Shown here piece after piece: positions 23,127 to 31,180 of a stretch of 64,000 bases of DNA (the first letter of the stretch is position 1; each line of letters starts with the position of its first letter). Both the position numbers and the translations under genes were made by a program. A model generated the notes under the pieces. The model searched no databases. It had not been told where the DNA came from and saw only the letters and a program-made list of their open reading frames with translations. Source of the stretch: Flavobacterium zepuense (GTDB taxonomy: Bacteria > Bacteroidota > Bacteroidia > Flavobacteriales > Flavobacteriaceae); contig NZ_VJVZ01000010.1 of NCBI RefSeq assembly GCF_007097145.1, forward strand, positions 124,001-188,000, in the 5' to 3' direction.

Positions 23127-23340
23127 TTATTGGTGGCGTTTTATTAGGAATACAGTAACTACTATTGCAGCTATTACTACGATTGAAACAAAAAAATTGA
23201 TGTAATAGTCTTCGTAGTCAAATAGTATTGATTTAAGTGTCCTGCTTTTCCTCGGAAAATAGCCAGCGTATACAAGCCCCGGGAATACTAAAGATAAACT
23301 TAGCAATCACTTCCACAATAGCATACCCAATTTCTTCCAT
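23127..23340 (-). pseudogene. Small membrane protein gene with a +1 frameshift
   Basis: The ATG at 23340 follows the stop of the haem lipoprotein by two bases. The first frame gives 35 residues (MEEIGYAIVEVIAKFIF...IRWLF...) ending at 23233. Moving forward one base at the T4 run (+ strand A4, 23256-23259) continues into PRKSRTLKSILFDYEDYY and a strong transmembrane helix (INFFVSIVVIAAIVVTVFLIK), ending at 23127. Joined, the product would have 70 residues, with an amphipathic first part and one helix near its C-terminus. The tight coupling to the gene before it and the hydrophobic second frame argue that this is one gene. It may be a true mutation, a sequence error, or a programmed +1 shift at CTA-TTT-TCC. 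Confidence 0.6.
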
Positions 23341-23342
23341 TA

Positions 23343-23813
23343 TTACTTAATGTATAATTTTTTAATGCGCGGTATTGGGCCATCGCATTTGCCCTGGTGG
23401 CATTTTACACAGGCAGTAACGGCATCATTAAAATGTTGTTTGGCATTTTTAGGGTCGTTATAAATTTGCTCCTGTGCCTTAATAAATTTAGCCGCCTGAA
23501 GTTTAAAAAACGCATCATTCTCGCTTTCATCGGTCATGGCGCTGGAGTGTATCTTTAATATATGCTGTGGGAATGTGCCTATGGTATCGCCTTTTGTAAT
23601 GCGCTCTTTTAAACGTAAATTATCTACATACATTTGCTCCATAAGCGCGGCCATTTCGCTCATTTCATACATCTCAAACTCTTTCCCCGCAGGCTTGGCA
23701 CACTTGGCAGAATCTACCTTAACAGCAGCCTCAGGCTTAACTTCAGCCTCTTTTTTAGTACAGGCGGTGAGGGCAAGCAATGCCGCAATGATAACTATGA
23801 AAATTTGCTTCAT
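23343..23813 (-). CDS. Lipoprotein with a C-terminal CxxCH haem-binding motif
   Basis: A 156-residue lipoprotein (lipobox LTACT, Cys 18). The mature part is mostly helical (MSEMAALMEQMYVDNLRL; DAFFKLQAAKFIKAQEQI) and ends with TACVKCHQGKCDGPIPRIKKLYIK. CVKCH is a c-type haem attachment site. A helical bundle with CxxCH close to the C-terminus is the layout of cytochrome c-prime/cytochrome b562-like proteins; histidines or methionines in the first helices (H84, the EMYEMSEM region) could be the second ligand. It probably sits in the periplasm on a membrane and carries electrons or senses redox. Its start overlaps the DUF4920 stop codon by one base (TAATG). Confidence 0.8.
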   Translation of the reverse strand: MKQIFIVIIAALLALTACTKKEAEVKPEAAVKVDSAKCAKPAGKEFEMYEMSEMAALMEQMYVDNLRLKERITKGDTIGTFPQHILKIHSSAMTDESENDAFFKLQAAKFIKAQEQIYNDPKNAKQHFNDAVTACVKCHQGKCDGPIPRIKKLYIK

Positions 23814-24469
23814 TATTTGCTTATAAGAACCCCATCGGCTAAAAAGCCATAGGTAATTTCAGGCTCAGTAATTTTTGCAATTTCAGCTTCGCTCTTGCCG
23901 CCATCTTTAGCATAGTGCCTAAGCTGTGCGACGCTTACCTCGCTTACAAAAGCCTTACCGCTAACCACAGCATCCTGCCCACTTGCATTAAGCGGAACAA
24001 AAAACGCGTAGTCTTTAAATTTAACGAACGATTCTTTTTCGCCCGGCAATTGCAGTGCCATCCAGCAGCCTTTCTTTTTGCAAACGTCTTTAATTTTGGT
24101 TTTAAACTTAACGTTTACCGTGTCGCCAGATTTTAATGTATTGTATTTTTTAAGCATCGCCTCTTTGCTTAATGCGTTATCGGCAAGTATCTTATCTCCA
24201 AACGATGCATAAGCGGTTTTTATTTCTTTAGCAGCCTGTACTTCAATAGTAGGGGCTTTTGTGGCAGCTGTTTTAGGCTCGGCAGCAACAGGCTCAGCGG
24301 CAGATGGTTCGGCAGCAGGAACATGTGCATCGCTAACTGCATCGGTATCAACACTTGTAGTATCGGCCTGGCCTTCAATTACGGTGTTTTCAGTTTTAAC
24401 TTCGGTTTCTTTTTTCTGGCAGGCAGCAAGGGTTAGCAATGCCGCTGCTATCATCAGCGATTTTTTCAT
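23813..24469 (-). CDS. DUF4920 family lipoprotein
   Basis: A 218-residue lipoprotein (MKKSLMIAAALLTLAAC, Cys 17). A low-complexity Ala/Pro/Glu/Thr spacer (about residues 48-78) leads to a folded domain that begins YASFGDKI. The domain contains the DUF4920 hallmark DVCKKKGCWMAL near residues 129-140 and ends in ITYGFLADGVLI. The paired cysteines could bind a metal or copper; the fold is OB-like. The function is unknown. It is the first gene of a minus-strand operon leading to a haem lipoprotein, a small membrane gene, another lipoprotein and mnmD. ilvE is divergent. Confidence 0.88.
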   Translation of the reverse strand: MKKSLMIAAALLTLAACQKKETEVKTENTVIEGQADTTSVDTDAVSDAHVPAAEPSAAEPVAAEPKTAATKAPTIEVQAAKEIKTAYASFGDKILADNALSKEAMLKKYNTLKSGDTVNVKFKTKIKDVCKKKGCWMALQLPGEKESFVKFKDYAFFVPLNASGQDAVVSGKAFVSEVSVAQLRHYAKDGGKSEAEIAKITEPEITYGFLADGVLISK

Positions 24470-24497
24470 TTTGTAACGAAAATTAAAATTAATGTGA

Positions 24498-24505
24498 CAA
24501 ATTTA
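24498..24505 (-). promoter_or_regulatory. -7 box of the DUF4920 operon
   Basis: The minus strand reads TAAATTTG, an exact consensus match, 28 bases before the ATG at 24469. No -33 TTG is seen at the usual distance. Confidence 0.55.
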
Positions 24506-24624
24506 TGCAGAATCTTTTAAACTCTGCCTGCCATCTTTATTATTTATACCACTTTAATTCAGTTATTTACTTTTTTAATTTCCACATTTCCAATTTTAAA
24601 AGCCCCTTAAAGATGATTTTTTAT

Positions 24625-24632
24625 TAAATTTG
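24625..24632 (+). promoter_or_regulatory. -7 box of ilvE
   Basis: TAAATTTG, an exact TAnnTTTG match, lies 37 bases before the ATG at 24670 and is divergent from the DUF4920 promoter. Confidence 0.55.
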
Positions 24633-24669
24633 CAATAACACGACTAACTTTTAATACTACACAATTAGA

Positions 24670-25737
24670 ATGAGCCAAAACCCAACTGACACCTTTTCCG
24701 TTACAAAAGCCGAAACATCTAAGATAGCCTCTGTTGATTTTGAAAACCTTGCCTTTGGCAACGTTTTTACCGATCATATGCTGTACTGCGATTTTACGGA
24801 TGGCCAATGGGGAACACCGGTTATTACGCCTTATGCGCCCATGCCTATGGATCCTTCATCGAGGGTGTTTCATTACGGCCAGGCCATTTTTGAAGGTATG
24901 AAAGCCTACAAAGATGAGCAGGATGCTATTTGGCTGTTCAGACCCGACCAAAATTTGGATCGTTTTAATAAATCGGCCGTAAGGCTTGCTATGCCTGAGG
25001 TTCCTGAACATATTTTTATGGAAGGCCTTAAGCAGCTTATAAACCTTGATAAAGAGTGGGTTAAGAAAGGTAAAGGCAACTCTTTATACCTTCGCCCTTT
25101 TATGATAGCTACCGGTCATGGTGTTATTGCATCGCCATCGGCACAGTACCGTTTTATGATCATTATGTCGCCGGCAAAATCGTACTACCAGGGCGAAGTT
25201 AAAGTACTCATTGCAGAGCATTACAGCCGCGCTGCCAATGGTGGTATTGGGGCTGCTAAAGCCGCAGGTAACTATTCGGCTCAGTTTTACCCTACCCGAC
25301 TTGCAAACGAACAAGGCTACCAGCAGGTTATCTGGACGGATGATGCCACCCATACCAAACTGGAAGAAGCCGGTACCATGAACGTATTCTTTAAAATTAA
25401 TGATACTTTATACACAGCTCCCACAAGCGAAAGGATACTTGATGGTGTAACCCGTAAAAGTATTTTAGAACTTGTTAAGCGCGATAACATCAAGCTTGAA
25501 GTTCGCTCTGTGTTAGTAGAAGAACTGCTTACAGCCGCTAATGATGGATCGTTAAAAGAGATTTTTGGCGCAGGTACAGCCGCTGTAATTAACCCTATTG
25601 TTGGCTTTGCTTACCAGGATACTTATTACGAACTACCTAAGCAGGAAAACCCTATTGCGTTACAAATTAAAGACAAGCTTACTAATATACAGCACAAACT
25701 TGCCGAAGATACTTTTGGGTGGACGGTGAAAATTTAA
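24670..25737 (+). CDS. ilvE: Branched-chain-amino-acid aminotransferase
   Basis: A 355-residue fold-type IV PLP enzyme that transfers the amino group between branched-chain amino acids and 2-oxoglutarate. The PLP lysine is K197 in GGIGAAKAAGNY. Also seen are HYGQAIFEGMKAY near residue 75, the substrate-site YLRPFMIATG near 140, WTDDATHTKLEEAGTMNVFF, and the phosphate-binding GTAAVINPI near 300. Length and motifs match the BCAT/IlvE type II subgroup. It is a single-gene transcript with its own promoter and a terminator-like inverted repeat downstream. Confidence 0.95.
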   Translation: MSQNPTDTFSVTKAETSKIASVDFENLAFGNVFTDHMLYCDFTDGQWGTPVITPYAPMPMDPSSRVFHYGQAIFEGMKAYKDEQDAIWLFRPDQNLDRFNKSAVRLAMPEVPEHIFMEGLKQLINLDKEWVKKGKGNSLYLRPFMIATGHGVIASPSAQYRFMIIMSPAKSYYQGEVKVLIAEHYSRAANGGIGAAKAAGNYSAQFYPTRLANEQGYQQVIWTDDATHTKLEEAGTMNVFFKINDTLYTAPTSERILDGVTRKSILELVKRDNIKLEVRSVLVEELLTAANDGSLKEIFGAGTAAVINPIVGFAYQDTYYELPKQENPIALQIKDKLTNIQHKLAEDTFGWTVKI

Positions 25738-25786
25738 CAGTTTTCAGTCTCAGTCTCAGTTTACAGATAGAAACCTACTAATAGAT

Positions 25787-25835
25787 AAGTCCCGATTTTA
25801 GTTTTCAGTTTTACTGGCTACTGAAACTGGGACTT
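25787..25835 (+). terminator. Terminator-like inverted repeat after ilvE
   Basis: AAGTCCC (25787-25793) pairs with GGGACTT (25829-25835). Inner pairing of AGTTTTCAGT with ACTGAAACT follows, and the tail TTATTT comes after. The sequence is rich in CAGTTTTCAG words that recur on both sides, so it is partly a repeat region between convergent genes. Confidence 0.6.
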
Positions 25836-25857
25836 TTATTTACGCATAGACTGAAAA

Positions 25858-26241
25858 CTATTTAAGTATTTCTGTAAAATCAGGCTTAAAATAGTTAGGG
25901 CCTTTCATAACCTTGCCGTCTTCACGGTAAAGTGGCAGGCCGTTTTCGCCAAGTTTGCTCATATTGCTGCGTTGTATCTCGGCAAAAACCTCCTCTATCT
26001 TATATTGCAGGCCGTGTTCAATAATCGTTCCGCATAAAATATACAGCATATCACCCAAGGCATCGGCAACTTCTACAAGGTCGTTATTTTGTACCGCCCC
26101 AAGGTATTCTTCATTCTCTTCCTTCATAAGGTTGTAGCGCAGTAGGTTTACAGCTTCGCCAAGATCTGCTTTAGGTACGTCACTAATGCCCAGTCCAAAA
26201 GAACTATGAAATTGCCTAACAGCATCCAATTGATTTTTCAT
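25858..26241 (-). CDS. MazG-like nucleoside triphosphate pyrophosphohydrolase
   Basis: A 127-residue all-alpha NTP pyrophosphohydrolase of the MazG/HisE/dUTPase-2 superfamily, started at the ATG at 26241 (MKNQLDAVRQFHSSFG). The metal-binding helices hold EENEEYLGAV and VEVADALGDMLYILCGT, the E-x2-E ... E-x2-D pattern of the fold. Proteins of this form in Bacteroidetes hydrolyse non-canonical or phosphoribosyl nucleotides; the substrate is not evident. A frame extending 16 codons upstream is excluded by a -7 box at 26250-26257. Confidence 0.83.
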   Translation of the reverse strand: MKNQLDAVRQFHSSFGLGISDVPKADLGEAVNLLRYNLMKEENEEYLGAVQNNDLVEVADALGDMLYILCGTIIEHGLQYKIEEVFAEIQRSNMSKLGENGLPLYREDGKVMKGPNYFKPDFTEILK

Positions 26242-26249
26242 GATAATTA

Positions 26250-26257
26250 CAAATTTA
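26250..26257 (-). promoter_or_regulatory. -7 box of the MazG-like gene
   Basis: The minus strand reads TAAATTTG, an exact TAnnTTTG match, eight bases before the ATG at 26241. The leader would be extremely short. Confidence 0.45.
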
Positions 26258-26294
26258 TGGGCTAAAAGTAGCCAAAAATACGCCTGCAATATTG

Positions 26295-26302
26295 TAGCTT
26301 TG
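26295..26302 (+). promoter_or_regulatory. -7 box of the 64-residue membrane protein gene
   Basis: TAGCTTTG, an exact TAnnTTTG match, lies 16 bases before the ATG at 26319. It is divergent from and close to the MazG-like gene promoter. Confidence 0.5.
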
Positions 26303-26318
26303 CAAAAAATATTTCAAC

Positions 26319-26513
26319 ATGTTTAGCCAGGGCCAATTATACTTTGCAGGATTTTTTATAGTAATTTTTACCATTGCCATGATATATGTTTACCGTAAAG
26401 ATTTACCGCTGCACAAAAAGTATTACAAAGGCAGCTACTGGATATTACTTGCCTTTTTAACCTTTATAGCAATGCTATTTGTGGTAAAGATACTCACGAA
26501 AAATATTTCTTAA
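26319..26513 (+). CDS. Small two-helix membrane protein
   Basis: A 64-residue protein with two hydrophobic helices (residues 7-25 and 41-59). They are separated by a basic cytoplasmic loop YRKDLPLHKKYYKGSYW, so both ends should face outward. MFSQGQLYFAGFF and the RKD-HKK-YKG loop look like a conserved Flavobacteriia small protein, from memory. The function is unknown. It has its own promoter and a strong terminator 23 bases after the stop. Confidence 0.7.
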   Translation: MFSQGQLYFAGFFIVIFTIAMIYVYRKDLPLHKKYYKGSYWILLAFLTFIAMLFVVKILTKNIS

Positions 26514-26536
26514 AATTTTCTTAAATATAGTCTACG

Positions 26537-26566
26537 AAAAATCCCCATTAATGGGGATTTTTTTTT
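26537..26566 (+). terminator. Intrinsic terminator after the two-helix membrane protein gene
   Basis: The perfect arms AAAAATCCCCAT and ATGGGGATTTTT with a TA loop are followed by a T run. Confidence 0.88.
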
Positions 26567-26617
26567 AATTTAAGTTCCGCAATTTTGCAAACAACCTACT
26601 ATAGTACAAACACAATT

Positions 26618-27118
26618 ATGCTAAATGTAATTTACAGCGGAACAGGAACTTATGACCAACATACTTATCAGGTAGACTACCGGGTATATTTACCGGTAAT
26701 AACTACAGGCCAATATGAATTTATTACTGATAAAATTTATAATATGTCTTGCAAAAAATATCCTAACACGGTGCTTTTGTTTATGAAGATAGTTAATGGC
26801 CCAAACCCAGATTTAAGTGGTTGTACAGAAGACCCCGGCGTAGAAATAGAATTTAATATTAGCGCTACAAATCTTATTAGTGTAGACAGCAATTGCACAC
26901 CGTTGGATTATACTAAAATAGTTTATGTAGTTGTAATGCACGATGACACTTGTAACGAACAATATGCAAAAGATGCCGCCTACTGCAAGGCTCCGGTAAT
27001 TAACAGGTGTATACCAGGCCAGGAAAATAATGTAAACGATGCATCTATAGCAAACAAAGGCAATTACGGTGGGCCTAATAAATCCAAATACGGGAAATTA
27101 TATCCTAGCTCCCTTTAA
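26618..27118 (+). CDS. Hypothetical cytoplasmic protein
   Basis: A 166-residue protein that I do not recognise. The frame is also open to a TTG at 26585, but the ATG at 26618 (MLNVIYSGTGTYDQH) is preferred. The N-terminal two thirds look beta-rich (alternating VDYRVYLPVI, YVVVMHD). Six cysteines are spread through it (near residues 44, 67, 103, 123, 133 and 141), which is many for a protein with no visible export signal. The C-terminus is polar (Asn, Gly, Lys rich). The TPR kinase gene starts 40 bases downstream on the same strand, so the two may be co-transcribed and functionally linked. Confidence 0.6.
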   Translation: MLNVIYSGTGTYDQHTYQVDYRVYLPVITTGQYEFITDKIYNMSCKKYPNTVLLFMKIVNGPNPDLSGCTEDPGVEIEFNISATNLISVDSNCTPLDYTKIVYVVVMHDDTCNEQYAKDAAYCKAPVINRCIPGQENNVNDASIANKGNYGGPNKSKYGKLYPSSL

Positions 27119-27158
27119 AATATTAAGGCTAATAACAATTAAGAATATCATCCATACA

Positions 27159-28934
27159 ATGCCGCTATCTATAAGAGTATTATTAGGCTTTTTATTATTT
27201 TCAAGTAATGCATTTTGCCAATACTCGCCCAAACTACTTGAAATAAAGAAAGGCTATAGGGAAACTAACGGCAGCGCAGCAACCTGTTCAAAAATTAATG
27301 CTCTCAAAGAAGAGGAATTTAAAGGAGCTGATCACGCCTTTTATTTGTATTTATCTGCTAAATGTCTGGAAAATGTAAATAAGATGGAAGCAGCGCTGGA
27401 TAATTACATACGTGCAAAGCAAGAATATATAGCAATTGATAGTATGCAAAGCTCTATTAACATGAGTATGAGCATTAGTTCTTTACTTGCATCTCAGGAT
27501 CAAAACCTTAATACACATAAAAAATATGATGATGAAGTACTGGCCTATGTACAGACTTCTAAAGATATTAAATTCAACGCCAGGTGTTACAGCCACCTGG
27601 CAATGGTTAACTTTGAAAATGAAGAGATAAGTACTGCTATTAAATATTATAAAAAAGCACTCGCTATTCATAAAAAAGTAAAGGATAAATTAGAGGAGAC
27701 TAATATAAGTAATAATATAGCGGTGCTGTATAGCGAGAATTTAGATATGCCGGATTCGGCTCTATATTATTTAAACAAAAACCTGCCTGAATTAAAAAAT
27801 AGGAATGAGCCTTTAGCGCTGTATTATAACTATTCTAATCAGGCTGCAGCTTATTTTCGTAAAGGGCAGTATCAGAAATCTATTGATATTTTAAATTATG
27901 CAGAAAAATTACCGGTTGACCCGATAATGAAAATTAATTTTTTAAACAGCGACCTCATGACAGCAAATTACGAAGCGCTGCATGATTATAAAAATGCTTA
28001 TAAATACCTCTCTTTAACCAAAAAGATAACTGACAGCATTAATATTACCCAACAAAACATTGCGTTAAACGAGATACAAACCAAATATGAAACTACCGAG
28101 AAGGACCTTGAAAATACCGTTTTAAAAAACAACCTTAAAGTGCAGGCCATCTTAATATACTCGTTTGTAGCGTTGCTCATTATTGCTGTTTTTGTGGGGT
28201 TTTTAATTGTAAAAAATGCCCGGAAAAGGGAAAAAATATCTGAGCAGGATAAATTAATAGAGCAGCAAAAGTTTGATAAAGCCCTTAAAGATTACGAACT
28301 TAGCAGTATAGACATAATGCTGGAAGGCCAGGAAAAAGAGCGCCAGCGCATTGCTAACGACCTGCATGATAACCTGGGCAGCATGCTTGCAACCTTAAAG
28401 CTAAATTTTGAAAACCTAAGGCTTCGTAAAGATGAGCTAAGGAACGAAGAAAATAAACTTTACGACCGTACCGATGAGCTTATAGAGGAAGCTTACCAAA
28501 AAGTCCGCCGCATTGCCCATGCAAAAAATGCAGGGGTATTTGCAAGCGAGGGATTAATTCCGGCCATTACTAAACTGGCCGAAAAGATTTCTATTCCTGG
28601 TAAGCTAAGCCTTCAGGTAATACCCTTCGGCTTTAAAGACAGGTTAGATAATACTATTGAGATCTCTATTTTTAGGGTGGTACAGGAGCTTGCTACAAAT
28701 ATTATTAAGCACTCGCATGCAACCGAAGCTACCATACATCTTACCCACCACGACGATAATATTAATATTATTATAGAAGATAATGGCGTAGGTTTTGACC
28801 AAAAAACACTTAGCGGTGCCGATGGCATGGGGCTTACATCAATACGAAAAAAAGTTACCCAATTGGGCGGCACCTTTACCATAGATGCCACACCCGGTAA
28901 GGGCACAACCATTATAATAGATTTACCGGTATGA
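27159..28934 (+). CDS. Sensor histidine kinase with periplasmic TPR domain (NarX/HisKA_3 type)
   Basis: A 591-residue kinase when started at the ATG at 27159, which begins a signal peptide (MPLSIRVLLGFLLFSSNAFC). Residues about 40-310 are tetratricopeptide-type repeats (for example ISTAIKYYKKALAIHKKVKD), predicted periplasmic. A single transmembrane helix near 330-350 (AILIYSFVALLIIAVFVGFL) is followed by a coiled coil. The HisKA_3 phospho-acceptor is H403 in IANDLHDNLGSML, and the C-terminal ATPase domain contains NIIKHSHAT and GMGLTSIRKKV. The stop overlaps the start of the NarL-type regulator by four bases. TPR kinases of this form are common in Bacteroidetes; the signal sensed is unknown. 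Confidence 0.92.
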   Translation: MPLSIRVLLGFLLFSSNAFCQYSPKLLEIKKGYRETNGSAATCSKINALKEEEFKGADHAFYLYLSAKCLENVNKMEAALDNYIRAKQEYIAIDSMQSSINMSMSISSLLASQDQNLNTHKKYDDEVLAYVQTSKDIKFNARCYSHLAMVNFENEEISTAIKYYKKALAIHKKVKDKLEETNISNNIAVLYSENLDMPDSALYYLNKNLPELKNRNEPLALYYNYSNQAAAYFRKGQYQKSIDILNYAEKLPVDPIMKINFLNSDLMTANYEALHDYKNAYKYLSLTKKITDSINITQQNIALNEIQTKYETTEKDLENTVLKNNLKVQAILIYSFVALLIIAVFVGFLIVKNARKREKISEQDKLIEQQKFDKALKDYELSSIDIMLEGQEKERQRIANDLHDNLGSMLATLKLNFENLRLRKDELRNEENKLYDRTDELIEEAYQKVRRIAHAKNAGVFASEGLIPAITKLAEKISIPGKLSLQVIPFGFKDRLDNTIEISIFRVVQELATNIIKHSHATEATIHLTHHDDNINIIIEDNGVGFDQKTLSGADGMGLTSIRKKVTQLGGTFTIDATPGKGTTIIIDLPV

Positions 28935-29545
28935 TAAAAGTTGTAATTGCAGAAGACCACCAGTCGCTTATAGACGGTATTAAGATATTCCTGGAATATG
29001 AAAATGATATTACCGTTGTAGGCGAGGCGAACGATGGTGAACGGCTTATAGAAATTGTACGCTCTAAACAACCTGACGTGATACTCACTGATATCCGTAT
29101 GCCTAAAATAGATGGTATAACGGCTGCACGCCTGCTAAAAAAAGAATTCCCGTATTGCAAAATACTTGCTTTTAGTATGTTTGAACAGGATGAGGCTGCC
29201 GTGCAAATGCAGGAAGCAGGAGCATCGGGCTATATCATGAAAAATGCATCGCTTAAAACAGTACTCTCGGCTATAAGGGGCGTAATGACAGGCGAAACCT
29301 ATTTTGATGATTCGCTAAAAAAGCAGCACCATAAAAATAATGAGAATGATGTTCCGCTGAGTAAACGCGAAAAAGAAATTGTTAAGCTGGTAGGCGAAGG
29401 CAAAACTTCGCAGGAAATTGCCGATGTACTTTTTATAGGTAAAACAACTGTTGACACCCACCGCAAGAACATACTTAAAAAACTTAACCTACAGGGCAAA
29501 AGCGAATTGCTCCGCTATAGTATGGAGAAAAAGTATGATTTTTAA
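28931..29545 (+). CDS. NarL/FixJ-family response regulator
   Basis: A 204-residue regulator. The receiver domain has E8/D9, the phospho-acceptor D54 in VILTDIRMPKIDG, and conserved FSMFEQDEAAV. A C-terminal LuxR-type HTH occupies about residues 138-200 (LSKREKEIVKLVGEGKTSQ, followed by TVDTHRKNILKKL). Its four-base overlap with the TPR kinase shows they are a matched pair. Downstream is a terminator. Targets are not evident from this window. Confidence 0.95.
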   Translation: MIKVVIAEDHQSLIDGIKIFLEYENDITVVGEANDGERLIEIVRSKQPDVILTDIRMPKIDGITAARLLKKEFPYCKILAFSMFEQDEAAVQMQEAGASGYIMKNASLKTVLSAIRGVMTGETYFDDSLKKQHHKNNENDVPLSKREKEIVKLVGEGKTSQEIADVLFIGKTTVDTHRKNILKKLNLQGKSELLRYSMEKKYDF

Positions 29546-29585
29546 GGCCTTAAATATTTATTTTGAGTTTAGTTTAGATTGAATG

Positions 29586-29619
29586 AAAATGCCCGGATCC
29601 TCCCGCCGGGTATTTTTTT
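29586..29619 (+). terminator. Intrinsic terminator after the NarL-type regulator
   Basis: CCCGG (29592-29596) pairs with CCGGG (29606-29610). The stem extends by AAAAT/ATTTT, and a seven-base T run follows. A separate GATTGATT/AATCAATC inverted repeat lies at 29659-29682. Confidence 0.75.
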
Positions 29620-29712
29620 GCTTTTTATATACCCTTTTAAGATAAAAACCAAAGATAGGATTGATTTAAAATTTAATCAATCAACCAAAGAATCAATATT
29701 CATGAAAAATCA

Positions 29713-31101
29713 CTAATTCAATTCTAATGTTTCTACGTTTGCAGGTGGTGTGGTTGCCGGCTTAGGTGTGGCAGGCTTGGCTGCTGCGGGTTTTGCAGTA
29801 GTAGGCTTAGTGGTTCCTGATGTTGTAGCGGGTTTAGCACTACCTGTACCCGATTTAACTGTACCTGTACCGGCAGGCTTTTGTGTAGCCGGCTTAGCAG
29901 TTGATGGCGCTGCTGTTCCCGTAGGTTTAGCAGTGCTTGTTCCTGTAGCAGTTGCAGGCCTGTTAGCAGGTGTAGTGGCGGTAGCCGGCCTTGCAGTTGC
30001 TCGCGGTGTTGTGTAGCCTGCCTGGCCCGATGGGCGTGGCGCTATGTACGGATTTAGCACTTCGGGCTGTTCCGGTAAAATTTGCGGTGCGCCTATAGGT
30101 ACATACAAATCGGTCACCCAGGTTGAGGGCCTACGGCTTTGAACTATATTTTTAGAATATACCTCTACATATTGCCCTGATGTATTTTCCTGAAGTACAT
30201 TATCAGTTATATGTTTGTATGCAGCATTCCATGCTTTTGGCAGATGCGAGTAGTCGCCTTTCAGGCTTGTTTTAAGGGCGTTGAAAGCAAGTAGTTTACC
30301 ACCTTCGTACTCACTACCCGCCGCAGTAAATATCTCGTCTTTTATTGGTATGCAATATGTATATGATGCTGTTTTTTGCTCGCTGTTCATTGATTTGTAA
30401 ACAATAAATGGCTCACCCGTAACACTTATCTTGTTTTCTTTAGTAAATGCAAGCAGCCTGTTAAACACAGTACTGGCTTGTTTATTAATATCAGCCATTG
30501 GCCCGGTAGCCGAATGCCCCAGGTAAAACGTACTCTTTTTATAAACAACGCCTTTAACGGCTACATTAAATGTTTTAAGCTCTTTTACAAGAAATACATT
30601 AAGGTTTTCAAGCCCGTTTGCCAACGAAGATTTTACTCCCTTATTAGTGTTACCATTAATAAGTGAATACGCTTTCTCGGTAAACGTTTGATGTCCCTGC
30701 ACGCTCACACTTACTTTTGTGCCTCCTGTAGTATCTTTAAAATGCCATACAATTTGAGAATCCAGGTCGTTTACAATGCTCTTTTGCCTGATAGAATCGG
30801 GAGCCACTGCATTTAAAGTTTGTATACTGCCCTTAGCTCCGTTTTTAATCCATGACATGGCAGCGCCATTACCGGCGGTATTTTGAGAGTAGGTATACTG
30901 GGCTGTAGTATCGGCATTGGTAAGCACGCCAAGGTTTTCCCAGTTCCTGTAATCGTTTATATAGTTGTATAATATGCCTTTAGGCACATTTATTACTTTT
31001 TCTTCCTTAATATTATATTTACCCTCCTGCGTGGCAATAAAAACCGTGATGGCAATAGCAGCCAGCAAAAGCAGTAGAAATATATATTTTACAATTTTCA
31101 T
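29713..31101 (-). CDS. SRPBCC plus effector-binding (GyrI-like) protein with Ala/Pro/Thr-rich tail
   Basis: A 462-residue membrane-anchored protein. An N-terminal helix (residues 5-24) is followed by an SRPBCC/polyketide cyclase-like fold at about 30-180 (KVINVPKGILYNYINDYRNWENLG). A GyrI-like/AraC effector-binding domain follows at about 185-340 (FYLGHSATGPM; the ASYTYCIPIKD segment). From about 355 to the end is a low-complexity tail of Ala, Pro, Thr, Gly and Lys with TAKPA- and TKPTT-like repeats. The first two parts are a common flavobacterial architecture for small-ligand binding proteins; the tail probably spans or binds the cell wall. The function is unknown, and the gene is alone between terminators. 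Confidence 0.8.
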   Translation of the reverse strand: MKIVKYIFLLLLLAAIAITVFIATQEGKYNIKEEKVINVPKGILYNYINDYRNWENLGVLTNADTTAQYTYSQNTAGNGAAMSWIKNGAKGSIQTLNAVAPDSIRQKSIVNDLDSQIVWHFKDTTGGTKVSVSVQGHQTFTEKAYSLINGNTNKGVKSSLANGLENLNVFLVKELKTFNVAVKGVVYKKSTFYLGHSATGPMADINKQASTVFNRLLAFTKENKISVTGEPFIVYKSMNSEQKTASYTYCIPIKDEIFTAAGSEYEGGKLLAFNALKTSLKGDYSHLPKAWNAAYKHITDNVLQENTSGQYVEVYSKNIVQSRRPSTWVTDLYVPIGAPQILPEQPEVLNPYIAPRPSGQAGYTTPRATARPATATTPANRPATATGTSTAKPTGTAAPSTAKPATQKPAGTGTVKSGTGSAKPATTSGTTKPTTAKPAAAKPATPKPATTPPANVETLELN

Positions 31102-31180
31102 GCATCTAAAATTTAGATTGTTGTAAAAATATAAATATTTATGTTAACAATCCAAATTAGTAAAGGTATTCTTATGACAT

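Noticed and set aside
23233..23340. 35-residue ORF as an independent small protein
   Set aside because: The hydrophobic second frame directly after it and operon spacing fit one frameshifted gene better, although a genuine 35-residue product cannot be ruled out.
26585..26617. TTG start for the 177-residue version of the hypothetical protein
   Set aside because: The first ATG at 26618 is better placed and the extra residues show no conserved feature.
29659..29682. GATTGATT/AATCAATC inverted repeat between convergent genes
   Set aside because: It has no T run and lies beyond a better terminator; symmetry may be chance in AT-rich DNA.
29750..30016. 88-residue Gly/Val/Ala-rich ORF on the plus strand
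   Set aside because: It is the complement of the Ala/Pro/Thr tail of the SRPBCC protein; composition alone explains it.
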